Of a DNA stretch of 64,000 bases, positions 54,804-63,594 are shown in pieces (the first letter of the stretch is position 1; the number at the start of each line of letters is the position of its first letter). The notes beneath the pieces were generated by a model that searched no databases, was not told the DNA's origin, and saw only the letters and a list, made by a program, of their open reading frames with translations. The stretch is taken from positions 1,055,583 through 1,119,582 of the forward strand of contig NZ_KE332518.1 in NCBI RefSeq assembly GCF_000413055.1, in the 5' to 3' direction. Both the position numbers and the translations under genes were made by a program. The DNA is from Treponema maltophilum ATCC 51939 (GTDB taxonomy: Bacteria > Spirochaetota > Spirochaetia > Treponematales > Treponemataceae).

Positions 54804-57596
54804 TTAATATTGCTCATCTAAATGGTCCCAGTTATCGGCGTTGAAGATGCTTCCTTTTACTCTGTAGGTCGAAAAAGGTATTTTTATTTTTTCGAGGAAA
54901 TCATTTGCCGTATATAGTGCAAGTGAGTATGTTCGTTCACGCGGGTTTACAGCAGTATATTTTTTTAAATCGCTAAAAGAAGTATTTTGCGTAAATACAT
55001 GTTCTGCAAAAATGAGCGGAACATCACTGTTTTGTGTTTGTATATCACTGATTGTGAATTGTAAACCTGCGTTAAAGTCCTTAAATAACAATGTAGGGTA
55101 CACACGCGATAATTCGGTTTTATAGTCAACCCTTCCGAATTTAAACGGCATATCAAGTAAGCCGTTGTCGCGGGCAAAGTTACCGTGATCGGAAGCAATA
55201 ACAATTAAAGTATTGTCATATAAATTATTTGCTTTTAACCATTCAAGCCATTGACTTATTTTTATTAAAAAGGTTCTTGCTGAATAATAAGGTAGGTCGG
55301 GGTCATCTAAGTCGGCTTTGGTCGATAAAAAATTCCCGTCTTTATTTATACCGAAAGAATTATGTGTTAATTCATTCGCAATAAACATAAATTTGTCTTC
55401 TTTCGTTTCGGCAATCGAACAAATTTCCGGTAATAAATCCAAATACGGATAACTGCGTAATGTAAAGGCCTTTGTGTTTTTCAGTTTTAAACTGAGATTA
55501 TTCCATGTTCCTTCGTCATATATAAGTGTTTTTAGTATATACGGTGCCGCATTATAAAAAGGCAGCATAGTAAGTAAAAACAATTTTGCCGAGTAATCTA
55601 CTTTAATATTTTTTTCTTTATTCCAATATCCTATATACGAGAGCGGAGATTCTAAAAAATAGGATAAATTCGTTTTTGAAGCCAGTTTTGAAATATTTTC
55701 ATTTTTTTGAAACATGGAAGAATAACCTACATTTGTGCAATGAAATCCATGCTCAAGAAAATTTGTAAAAAGTATTTCCAAACTTTTTTGCTGGTCTGTA
55801 TGATATGAATTATCGGTTTTATTCATTGAAAGCGGAGTATATTGGACTCCGCCCATCATAGCCGGTAGAGAATGTACGGTTGAAGCCGATATGGATAAAG
55901 TATCTTTGTACCATGTAAAGCCGCTGAATTTCTCTTTTAATTCGGGGAATTCATCGAAGGTACGTTGTACATAGTTTCCGTTCATCATATCAGGCATAAA
56001 AAAAATAACATTGCGTCCGTTTTTTGACAGCCGGTGAGATAAGTGTGTTGTTTCCGGCAGATCGGATTTTATCTCAGCGGTTTGTATTACCGGTGCGGTA
56101 AAATGTACCCATTTTATACAGATATTTAATAAAACGGCAGCCGATAAAATCGTGATTAGAGGAAATATCATGTTTTGCTTTTTTTGAATCAAAAAATATA
56201 CGATATAAAATGAAAAAAGTAATATAATAAAGTCTTTTATATACAATGAAGCTGCCGGTTGCGTGATTACACGATCCGTTTGAAAGGTAAATTCACTTAA
56301 AGTACCGGCATTTAATGGTAAAATCAGCGTATAAAACGAAAAACAAATAAAAGAAAAAATAAGAGCTTTAAAAAATAACGGTGAAGATTTTAAAAGATAA
56401 GCCGACAGAATAAAGACTGCCAATATACCGAGAAAAATCGGAATAAGATATAAAAGAACTGCAAACGGCTGTACTTGAAATTCAGTCGGATTATTTACAT
56501 ACAATTGTATGGGTAAGAGAAACGCAAAGAGAAATACACATTCACTGATGATTGTATAATAGGGGAGTTTTCCGATTTTTAAAATTGGGTTTTGAGCGGC
56601 AACTTGTTTAAAATCTGTAAAAAATAAATAGAAAAAACGCACATTAAAAATATGCATCAAAAATACTAATAAAGTTCGCGATAAAAAATAGGATTTCGTA
56701 ATATATAAATAAAGAAAACCCGTATATATAATCCCATATGGAATTATTTTATAGTTGAACTTATTTTTTTTGATAAAAAAACTGTAAATAAAACAAATCC
56801 CTAGGAATAAAAGGGAAGCAAGTAAAATGAATTTATTATACCGTTGTGCATTGTAATTAACCGCTGTTGCTGCAAGTATATATATAAGGGCGCAAGCATG
56901 TATTAGTGACAATTTACTGTTTTTATCGATTTCTGTTTTATGTAAGATGTCGGTATTATTTTTTTTCTGCATAACAATATTTTTTATCAAAGATAAAAAA
57001 TTATTACAGGTCCAGTAGAGTAATAAAGCTGCAGGACTGTCGTAAAGTAAAAGCAAAAACACCCCTGCTAAAACGAATTGTTGTGTATTATCTTTTATTT
57101 TAAATGATTTTGTATAATAAAATGAAGATAAAATATTTAAAAGCGTCATTATGAGCGGCAATATATTTATACCGAAAAGGATGCCGTCCGGCTCACTTAA
57201 ATTTTTAATAGCTCCGAAAGAAACGTTATTGTACCCTGTAAAATGAGAAAGAACATTATAAGCGGCAAAGAAAAAAGGGATTTGAAAAATAATTCCCATA
57301 GATGTTTGAAGCGGGTACCAGGACTTATATCCATAAATACGATGGGTGGTTTGTAGCAAGTAATATTGTTTTTGACCTTTAAAGTTTTCTTTTATGGAAT
57401 CGACTTGCAGCTGCATTTTTAATTTAATTGCTTTTTCATGGTTTTTCCAACGTTCGGCAAGCATATACAGGGGTGTCGTCAAAGCCGTAATAATCACACT
57501 CATAATTATGAGCGCATAACCGTAATGGCCGGTAATACTATATGGAAGTAAAAAAACTTTTGAAAGTAATAATTCAAAGGGGTATAAAATTATCAT
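54804..57596 (-). CDS. YidC/Oxa1-like membrane domain fused to a sulfatase-superfamily phosphotransferase
   Basis: A 930-residue protein in one uninterrupted frame. Residues 1-215 follow the YidC core: helix YGYALIIMSVIITALTTPLY, a charged cytoplasmic loop, GIIFQIPFFFAAYNVL, a third helix pair and LLLYWTCNNFLSLIKNI. The arginine of the YidC groove appears as T37. About nine more membrane segments follow (230-515). Residues 529-930 are a sulfatase/alkaline-phosphatase fold: metal ligand D536 in FFMPDMM, likely nucleophile T573 in SASTVHSLPAMMGG (like EptA-type transferases), H745, and D803-H804 in ASDHGNF. It probably transfers a phospho-alcohol (glycerol phosphate or ethanolamine phosphate) to the glycan in the periplasm. 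Overlaps the next gene by four bases. Confidence 0.8.
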   Translation of the reverse strand: MIILYPFELLLSKVFLLPYSITGHYGYALIIMSVIITALTTPLYMLAERWKNHEKAIKLKMQLQVDSIKENFKGQKQYYLLQTTHRIYGYKSWYPLQTSMGIIFQIPFFFAAYNVLSHFTGYNNVSFGAIKNLSEPDGILFGINILPLIMTLLNILSSFYYTKSFKIKDNTQQFVLAGVFLLLLYDSPAALLLYWTCNNFLSLIKNIVMQKKNNTDILHKTEIDKNSKLSLIHACALIYILAATAVNYNAQRYNKFILLASLLFLGICFIYSFFIKKNKFNYKIIPYGIIYTGFLYLYITKSYFLSRTLLVFLMHIFNVRFFYLFFTDFKQVAAQNPILKIGKLPYYTIISECVFLFAFLLPIQLYVNNPTEFQVQPFAVLLYLIPIFLGILAVFILSAYLLKSSPLFFKALIFSFICFSFYTLILPLNAGTLSEFTFQTDRVITQPAASLYIKDFIILLFSFYIVYFLIQKKQNMIFPLITILSAAVLLNICIKWVHFTAPVIQTAEIKSDLPETTHLSHRLSKNGRNVIFFMPDMMNGNYVQRTFDEFPELKEKFSGFTWYKDTLSISASTVHSLPAMMGGVQYTPLSMNKTDNSYHTDQQKSLEILFTNFLEHGFHCTNVGYSSMFQKNENISKLASKTNLSYFLESPLSYIGYWNKEKNIKVDYSAKLFLLTMLPFYNAAPYILKTLIYDEGTWNNLSLKLKNTKAFTLRSYPYLDLLPEICSIAETKEDKFMFIANELTHNSFGINKDGNFLSTKADLDDPDLPYYSARTFLIKISQWLEWLKANNLYDNTLIVIASDHGNFARDNGLLDMPFKFGRVDYKTELSRVYPTLLFKDFNAGLQFTISDIQTQNSDVPLIFAEHVFTQNTSFSDLKKYTAVNPRERTYSLALYTANDFLEKIKIPFSTYRVKGSIFNADNWDHLDEQY

Positions 57597-58879
57597 AAAG
57601 AAGCCCTCAAAGAAGTGTGTATATCTGAAATCGCCCGGGCGGCGGAATGTCCTGCCGTATAAAAGTTAAAGATGTTTTTTTTGAATTCCGCAATACGGTT
57701 TTTGTAATTTCGCTCTTGTTCTAAAACATCGGAAATATAATTCTCGATATGGTTTATTTCATTTTCAGATAGCTCATGAGCTACCTGTTGGGTTGCAGGA
57801 ATATCCCACTGAATATCGGCAGGCAATTCTTCCGCTTCATAGCCTTTTACGGAAGAAGGCGGCAGGGTTAAAAAAACAGGACGTTCAAATAAGTAGGCAA
57901 AGTCAAAAACAATGCCTGAAAAATCACTTATCAATATATCGGAATCAAGCATAGCTTGGAGTGGAGAAGGGGCCGTATCGATGGTAAGAGACTGATAATG
58001 TGCAAATTGGTTTTTAAAATTTTCCAATTCTTTTTTGTGCGAAATAAAAAACTGCGGATGTGGACGAAAAATAACTCTAAATCCCGCATCAAGCAGACGC
58101 TGCATAATAGGAATACCGTTTGTAAAAAATGAACTGCGTTTTAAGCCCCAGGACGGAGCATATAAAATTGTTTTAGTTTTTGTTGTTCTTTTCAAAGTTT
58201 GCAGTTTTTCATGCATATAATCATAATAAGTACAGCCGACATTATAATATGTTTTATCGGGAAGGCCCCTTGCTTTGTCCAAATATTTTTGGGCGTTTTC
58301 GATAAATTCACCTACCGAAAAAATAACATCATAAAAACTCAGTGCGTATTTTTCGTAAAAATCTACACCCGTAGGGGCATGAAAAATATGTATATACTTT
58401 TTTACTTTTTTTGAACGTTTCCACATATAAACATCCAAATGGGGCGTAGTGGATACGACAATATCCGCTTCAATTTTATTCATAAAAGCGATAGTAAACA
58501 TTTCTGTTCCCGGACACAGTGCCGTAAAATCCGTATTTTGTAATTGAAAGGCAGGATCGTCTTTTTCGCACGTGATATAAGTACAGGCAATTTTTTGCGA
58601 AAGCAGTTGTGATATAACGGGATAAAAAACCTGCCAATACTTTGCCCCTTCCGAGTAAAAAACTATTCCGTATTTGTTTTTTGTTCGTATATTATTTCTC
58701 GCAAATAGCAGAGAAGATAATTGATAAAATACACCTCTTAAAAGAAACCACAATGAGGTGCCGATTCCTACAAGGGCATATAAGAGCAAACTTCCCGTTC
58801 CCGGATCCAAATACGCGAACAAAAAAGACGGAAAAAATAAAAAAAATAAAAAATAAAAGTAACGCATAGTTTTTTTCAC
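57593..58879 (-). CDS. TagB/TagF-like CDP-glycerol glycerophosphotransferase
   Basis: A 428-residue enzyme. After a signal-like hydrophobic N-terminus comes [18 protein letters not shown], then a second hydrophobic patch (about 40-60). The GT-B-like catalytic part has [30 protein letters not shown] and [17 protein letters not shown], the set of motifs of CDP-glycerol:glycerophosphate transferases from teichoic-acid synthesis. Whether the donor is CDP-glycerol or CDP-ribitol is open. Translationally coupled to the YidC-sulfatase gene and overlapping the fdtB-like gene by four bases. Confidence 0.82.
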   Translation of the reverse strand: MKKTMRYFYFLFFLFFPSFLFAYLDPGTGSLLLYALVGIGTSLWFLLRGVFYQLSSLLFARNNIRTKNKYGIVFYSEGAKYWQVFYPVISQLLSQKIACTYITCEKDDPAFQLQNTDFTALCPGTEMFTIAFMNKIEADIVVSTTPHLDVYMWKRSKKVKKYIHIFHAPTGVDFYEKYALSFYDVIFSVGEFIENAQKYLDKARGLPDKTYYNVGCTYYDYMHEKLQTLKRTTKTKTILYAPSWGLKRSSFFTNGIPIMQRLLDAGFRVIFRPHPQFFISHKKELENFKNQFAHYQSLTIDTAPSPLQAMLDSDILISDFSGIVFDFAYLFERPVFLTLPPSSVKGYEAEELPADIQWDIPATQQVAHELSENEINHIENYISDVLEQERNYKNRIAEFKKNIFNFYTAGHSAARAISDIHTSLRASL

Positions 58880-59994
58880 TGTTTTATAATATTTTTATAA
58901 GCACTAATAATTTCGATTATATACATTACGTGTTTATCCGTGAGTAAGGGGCTCATCGGTAAACTTACAACTTCCGCATGAATTTTTTCGCTGATCGGTA
59001 AATTAAGATAGGCGAATTCTTTATATGCGGCTTGTTTATGCGGCGGTGTCGGATAATGAATAACCGTTTCTATTCCGCACGAATTCAGATATTCAATGAA
59101 TGCATTTCTATTTTGAACCCGAACACAGTAAATATGCCATACGTGTTCTTCCGATTGATGCAATTTCGGCAAAATCACTGCATTGTTTTTTATTCCCGTA
59201 TTATACATTGTGGCGATTTGACGGCGTCGATCATTGTCCGCATCCAGTCTTTTCAGTTTTACCGAAAGTACGGCCGCCTGTATTTCATCAAGTCGTGAAT
59301 TTTCACCCTTATATTCGTACACGTATTTTACACTTGAACCATAATTTGCCAGCTTCCGTACGATATCTGCAAGTTCATCGTCATCAGTTGTAACGCAACC
59401 GCCGTCGCCTAAACAGCCTAAATTTTTGCCGGGATAAAAACTGAAACCTGCGGCATCGCCGAAAGCTCCACTTCTTTTTCCGTTTTGCGTTGCGCCGTGC
59501 GCTTGCGCCGCATCTTCAATCAGTTTTAAGTTGTGCTGCTTTGCAATGGCGATAATGGCTTCCATATTACAAAGTCTGCCGTATAAATGTACCGGCATAA
59601 TAGCCTTTGTTTTTTTTGTTATTTTTTCTTCTATTTTTTTTACGTCAATTACATAATCATCTATATCCGGCTCTACAAAAACAGGCGTTAAATTTTCCGC
59701 GCTTATTGCTAAAATAGTTGCGATAAAGGTATTTGCCGGAACAATAACCTCATCACCTGTCTTAAAAACGCCAAGCAATTTATATGCACGCAAAATAAGC
59801 TTTAAAGCTTCAAGGCCGTTTCCTACTCCAATACAGTGCTTAACGCCGCAAAATTGAGCGAAGTTTTCTTCAAACGCTTTACATTCTTTGCCGTGAATAT
59901 ACCAGCCGTTTTTTACAACTTCGGCAATTTTTTGTGAAAGTGCCGGTTCAAAAGATTTGTTTATCTTTTGTAATGATAAAAAAGGAATATGCAT
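58876..59994 (-). CDS. fdtB: Sugar 3-aminotransferase, FdtB/DegT family
   Basis: A 372-residue PLP enzyme of the DegT/DnrJ/EryC1 family. The PLP lysine lies in [16 protein letters not shown]; other blocks are [42 protein letters not shown] and EDAAQAHGA. With the FdtA gene 1.8 kb upstream it should make dTDP-3-amino-3,6-dideoxy-hexose from the dTDP-3-keto sugar. The match to FdtB is by family plus partner gene. Confidence 0.85.
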   Translation of the reverse strand: MHIPFLSLQKINKSFEPALSQKIAEVVKNGWYIHGKECKAFEENFAQFCGVKHCIGVGNGLEALKLILRAYKLLGVFKTGDEVIVPANTFIATILAISAENLTPVFVEPDIDDYVIDVKKIEEKITKKTKAIMPVHLYGRLCNMEAIIAIAKQHNLKLIEDAAQAHGATQNGKRSGAFGDAAGFSFYPGKNLGCLGDGGCVTTDDDELADIVRKLANYGSSVKYVYEYKGENSRLDEIQAAVLSVKLKRLDADNDRRRQIATMYNTGIKNNAVILPKLHQSEEHVWHIYCVRVQNRNAFIEYLNSCGIETVIHYPTPPHKQAAYKEFAYLNLPISEKIHAEVVSLPMSPLLTDKHVMYIIEIISAYKNIIKQ

Positions 59995-60003
59995 AGATTC
60001 TCT

Positions 60004-60758
60004 CTACATTCTTTTTGCTTCAATAAATATTTCGGAGCCAAGATTCGGCATGTATTTTTGCATAGCATAAAGACCGTCAAGCATTTTGTTTGTTAAAAAG
60101 CCGATATCCATAAGTTGTTTCATCTGAGAATGAGTAAAAGGTTTTATAAAATAATCCCCTGAATTGATAATTTTAAAACCCATATCCTGTACTATAGATT
60201 TTAACATATCCATATCGAAGTTTGTATGCTGCTGTAACAGAATATTATTCTGCGATTTATCATGTTCATTTTTTATAAGGCCGCTTTCTTTTGCAAGCAG
60301 CCGGTGAAACGAATTCATATTCGGTACATTGATATGAACAATAGTTTTATTTTTTGTACAAAGACTATATATATTTTGTAAAAATAATTTCGGGTTTTCA
60401 ACTTCGTGCAATAAACTTGAACATATAATATAATCGAATTGATAATCCAAAAGTTCTGCTACGATATTTTCCAAAAAATCATTATAACATAATACCGACT
60501 CTATATTGTTTTCTTTTGCCAGATGTTGTGCATTTTCAAAAAACAAGGTACACGGTTCGGCGACGATATATTTTGAAAAATCTTTATAGAATAAAAAAAG
60601 CGGTTCCAAACCGCACCCGATTTCCAATATTTGTCGGGGGGGGGGGGGGCAGCATTATGTAAACATTCCAATACTTTTTTCCTGCGGTATAGCACCTGTA
60701 CGGTTTCAAAATCGTTTTTTGTGTTGTAATCGTTCCCGTATTTTTCTATATTGCGCAT
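60004..60758 (-). pseudogene. SAM-dependent methyltransferase split by a C14 tract (phase-variable, currently off)
   Basis: The gene reads in two frames that meet at a run of 14 C on the coding strand. The first part (from ATG 60758, MRNIEKYGNDYNTKN) runs into the tract as HNAAPPPP. The second carries the class I methyltransferase core: ILEIGCGLEPLF (SAM motif I), YIICSSLLHEVENP and further blocks to the stop at 60004. With 15 or 12 C the two parts join in frame (756 bases for C15) and give a 251-residue enzyme. At the given length the protein would be truncated. A sequencing length error cannot be excluded. Confidence 0.85.
60636..60649 (-). repeat. Homopolymer of 14 (C on coding strand) inside the methyltransferase gene
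   Basis: The longest G/C homopolymer seen in the window. It lies after 36 to 37 codons, between the N-terminal segment and SAM motif I. Such tracts are classic slippage sites for on/off switching of surface-structure genes. Confidence 0.9.
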
Positions 60759-60766
60759 GAGTACTC

Positions 60767-61756
60767 CTACAATTCTTTATAAAAAGTTTTATTAATCGAG
60801 TAGGTGCCGCCATAAGACTCTTTATTTTTTAACAGCCCTTGATTTAAAGTGTGCCCAAAATCTTCTGTGGAAATGCCCCATGATATATTTTGAAACCCAA
60901 GACGTTTTGCTTCTACAATCATAGAATAATACATAAAACTCATCGGACTCAGTTTCGCAAATTCTTCCTTTGCACAAAGATATTGCGTATGTAATGTTTT
61001 TGTTTTATGAAAATAAAATACAATTGCTCCTGCGATCAGTTCTTCTTTAATATATCCGCCGAAAAAAGCAATGTTATCGGGAATGTACCTTTGTTTTAAT
61101 TCCATAAGTTCATTAAAACTGTGTACCGGTTTTACCTTATACTTTTTTAAGTTTTCATTAATAATATTGTATAGTTTTTGTATTTCTTCGGGTGAAGCAA
61201 GCGGCTTACATATTAATCCGGCTTTTAAACAATTGCTTATATTCGTTCTTTTCCCTTGAGTAAAATTAGAAACAATCTTTTCATCATAGGCAGCGGTTAA
61301 ATCAATATAAGTGTTCAACTCAGAATACTGTCGGTAATTTTTATAGTACAATAGGTATTCTAAAAGTGCGGGACTTTCGGTACAAAGAATATCCGGCGTA
61401 ATTTTTAAATACAGGGAACGGAAGTGGGCTGTGCGTAAATAATCTTCAAGATTTTCTGTTATTTCTAAAAGCGTATCGCTGCTATAATGTTTTTTATCAA
61501 TTACTATGCCGCCGTAAGTAGATCCTTTGTGCGAAAAAAAACAAGCAGTATCGTTCGGATCTTTACATGCGGGAACAATCGCCGCCAAGTTATTTTTTTT
61601 ATTGAATATTAAAAGAGAACAATCTTGAAACCGCTCTTTAGGATGATAGTTTAAAAAATTCCTGCTGTGCAAAAAAGTTCCGTTAATTGATTTATTTAAT
61701 ACAAAATCATCCCAAAGCTGTTCGTATGTTTTTTCATACGGTTCGATTCTAAACAT
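60767..61756 (-). CDS. FemAB/GNAT-like acyltransferase
   Basis: A 329-residue protein of the GNAT fold in the double-domain FemAB-like arrangement. Visible blocks: the N-terminal NGTFLHSRNFLNYH, FFSHKGSTYGGIVI, and a C-terminal GAIVFYFHKTKTLHTQYLC with FMYYSMIVEAKRLGFQNISWG. In the Fdt pathway an acetyltransferase normally acylates the new amino sugar; this enzyme, lying between fdtB and fdtA, could do that instead of the hexapeptide FdtC. The acyl donor may be CoA or aminoacyl-tRNA. Confidence 0.75.
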   Translation of the reverse strand: MFRIEPYEKTYEQLWDDFVLNKSINGTFLHSRNFLNYHPKERFQDCSLLIFNKKNNLAAIVPACKDPNDTACFFSHKGSTYGGIVIDKKHYSSDTLLEITENLEDYLRTAHFRSLYLKITPDILCTESPALLEYLLYYKNYRQYSELNTYIDLTAAYDEKIVSNFTQGKRTNISNCLKAGLICKPLASPEEIQKLYNIINENLKKYKVKPVHSFNELMELKQRYIPDNIAFFGGYIKEELIAGAIVFYFHKTKTLHTQYLCAKEEFAKLSPMSFMYYSMIVEAKRLGFQNISWGISTEDFGHTLNQGLLKNKESYGGTYSINKTFYKEL

Positions 61757-61769
61757 TCTTATCGAATCC

Positions 61770-62192
61770 TTAACGCGTTGTATTTATTTTTCTATAGTGT
61801 AAAAATTCATCGTAGTTTCTGATATAATCGGTTTCGGTATAATATTCGGAAGCAAAAACCAAAGCGACAGCACCGTGTGAAAAACCGGTTAAATTTCGCC
61901 AAATACCCGGAACGATTATGAGGCCTTGTGAGGAACAACTTAAATTAAACTGTTTTTTTTTATTACCGTCATCCAATTCAACGGTAAAAGAGCCGGCCGC
62001 AGCTAAAATCAATTGATACAGATTCTTATGTGCGTGTGCACCTCGATTACTATTTTGGGGAATATCATATAGGTAATAGATTCGTTTTATATCAAAAGGT
62101 ACATACGTTTTATCGGATAATGTTAATATACCATCAATAAAGTTATGATTGCGTACGTGAATAAGTTTGCAGTCGTCAACGGTATTTTTCAT
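61770..62192 (-). CDS. fdtA: dTDP-4-oxo-6-deoxyglucose 3,4-ketoisomerase, FdtA type
   Basis: A 140-residue cupin. RGAHAHKNLYQL holds the catalytic histidines, followed by ELDDGNKKKQF, GLIIVPGIWRNLTGF and VFASEYYTETDYIRNYDEFLHY, the FdtA/QdtA signature. It isomerises the 4-keto to the 3-keto sugar, the substrate of FdtB. No rmlA/rmlB genes are in the window, so the precursor comes from elsewhere. Confidence 0.9.
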   Translation of the reverse strand: MKNTVDDCKLIHVRNHNFIDGILTLSDKTYVPFDIKRIYYLYDIPQNSNRGAHAHKNLYQLILAAAGSFTVELDDGNKKKQFNLSCSSQGLIIVPGIWRNLTGFSHGAVALVFASEYYTETDYIRNYDEFLHYRKINTTR

Positions 62193-62203
62193 TATTAAAA
62201 TAT

Positions 62204-62569
62204 TTAATTTTTCTTAAAATTAACTTTTTTCATAGATGTCAAAATAAGTATAACGGTATTTTGCGCAAAATCAAATATTCTAAAATCAGTAAGCGCATTT
62301 GCACAGAGTGCTTTAGAAGCTTTATTCACTGTTATATCATATTCGGACTCGGTATTAGCGATTTTGCCGGTTTTAAATCGAAAAGCGCCGGATAACGCTA
62401 TAAAACAAAATTGTGCATTATTCTTTTTATGAAAAGAATATGAATCCGATATGTCACAATCGGTAAGCAAAAAAGCTGCCTGAATTTTAAAAGGAATATG
62501 TTTTTGGCTTTCTAAAAAAGAGAGGCTGCCGCGATTATCCGTAATTTTAGGTAAATTTATTATTTGCAT
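62204..62569 (-). CDS. Second WxcM/FdtA-like cupin, divergent
   Basis: A 121-residue paralogue of the FdtA cupin: ITDNRGSLSFLES at the N-terminus is the usual opening, but the active-site histidine pair is replaced (SYSFHKKNNAQFCFIALSGAF keeps one His). The C-terminal arginine and tyrosine region of FdtA is missing. It may act on a different sugar, or have lost activity and stabilise the neighbouring enzyme. It lies 11 bases upstream of fdtA in transcription order. Confidence 0.75.
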   Translation of the reverse strand: MQIINLPKITDNRGSLSFLESQKHIPFKIQAAFLLTDCDISDSYSFHKKNNAQFCFIALSGAFRFKTGKIANTESEYDITVNKASKALCANALTDFRIFDFAQNTVILILTSMKKVNFKKN

Positions 62570-63594
62570 TATAAGTTAAAAGCTTTCTTTATTATAGTTT
62601 TTAACGTATTATATAATTTTTCTTTATGTGTACGTCCGATTATATTTTTAGTATTTGTTTTATATAGTTTTATATAATCTTTGTATTCAAATGCAAAAGG
62701 ATTATCATAAAAGAAATTGGGGTGCGAAAGAAGGTACTGCACTGTTCGTGAAAACCCCCATTCATATAAATCGACATCGGTTGATAAACATGCTTCGCGT
62801 AATAATAAAAATGCCGTATATTTTGTACTTGAAATATGTGAAAATTGTGGAAAAATTTTTTTTAATTCATCTGTAGGTAAGTCAAGGAAGAGATCCCGAA
62901 TTATACAGTATTCCGTCTTATGACATTTTTCTGACCATACAGTATTATATGCGCTCAAATTACTTTTTTGCGTGAAACGTCTGTATCCTACCGTTATAAA
63001 CGGATTAACGGAAAAATTGGCATTCATTACCACTCTTGTATTTAGATCATAATCATGATTTAAAATAAGCGAGGGGTTAAAAGCCGCAATTCTATCAAAT
63101 AGCGATTTTTTAAAAGCGATACCGGGTGACGGAAAAATATTCCCATAATAAAAGGCTTTATTCAAAAGCTTATATTTATCGGTTTCTAGCACAGAGAGAG
63201 TTCTGCCGGTTAAACGATTTTTTTCATCGATAAATTTTAATTGTGGAAATAATACTTCCAAATCGGGATTTTCAGTAAATGCCTGTACTATGTTTTGTAG
63301 ATGTGTAGGAAATAAAATATCGTCGCTGGCAATTAAGGTTACATATTCATATTGTGCTTTTGCTAATCCGTCATTAAAAGTTTTTCCCGGACCTAAATTT
63401 TTATCGTGACAAAAATATCTAATCTTATCGGATACATATTTTTGTACAATTTCTTTTGTAGAGTCACAGGAGCAATCATCCATTATAATGATTTCATAAT
63501 TTTGTTCCGTTTGACTTAATACACTTTTAATGCTTTGTTCGATATAATCCGCTTGATTATATGTAGGAATGATAACACTAACGGCAGCAGGCAT
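62569..63594 (-). CDS. GT2 family glycosyltransferase
   Basis: A 341-residue enzyme with VSVIIPTYNQADYIEQSI, IIMDDCSCDST, GPGKTFNDGLAKAQYEYV and LIASDDI in the DxD position. The C-terminal third is basic. Its ATG overlaps the preceding stop by one base (TAATG). AT-rich. Confidence 0.87.
   Translation of the reverse strand: MPAAVSVIIPTYNQADYIEQSIKSVLSQTEQNYEIIIMDDCSCDSTKEIVQKYVSDKIRYFCHDKNLGPGKTFNDGLAKAQYEYVTLIASDDILFPTHLQNIVQAFTENPDLEVLFPQLKFIDEKNRLTGRTLSVLETDKYKLLNKAFYYGNIFPSPGIAFKKSLFDRIAAFNPSLILNHDYDLNTRVVMNANFSVNPFITVGYRRFTQKSNLSAYNTVWSEKCHKTEYCIIRDLFLDLPTDELKKIFPQFSHISSTKYTAFLLLREACLSTDVDLYEWGFSRTVQYLLSHPNFFYDNPFAFEYKDYIKLYKTNTKNIIGRTHKEKLYNTLKTIIKKAFNL

Noticed and set aside
60004-60758. 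Two separate overlapping genes at the methyltransferase
   Set aside because: The left frame begins inside SAM motif I and the right one ends shortly after the homopolymer; together they make one normal enzyme with a one-base change in the tract.
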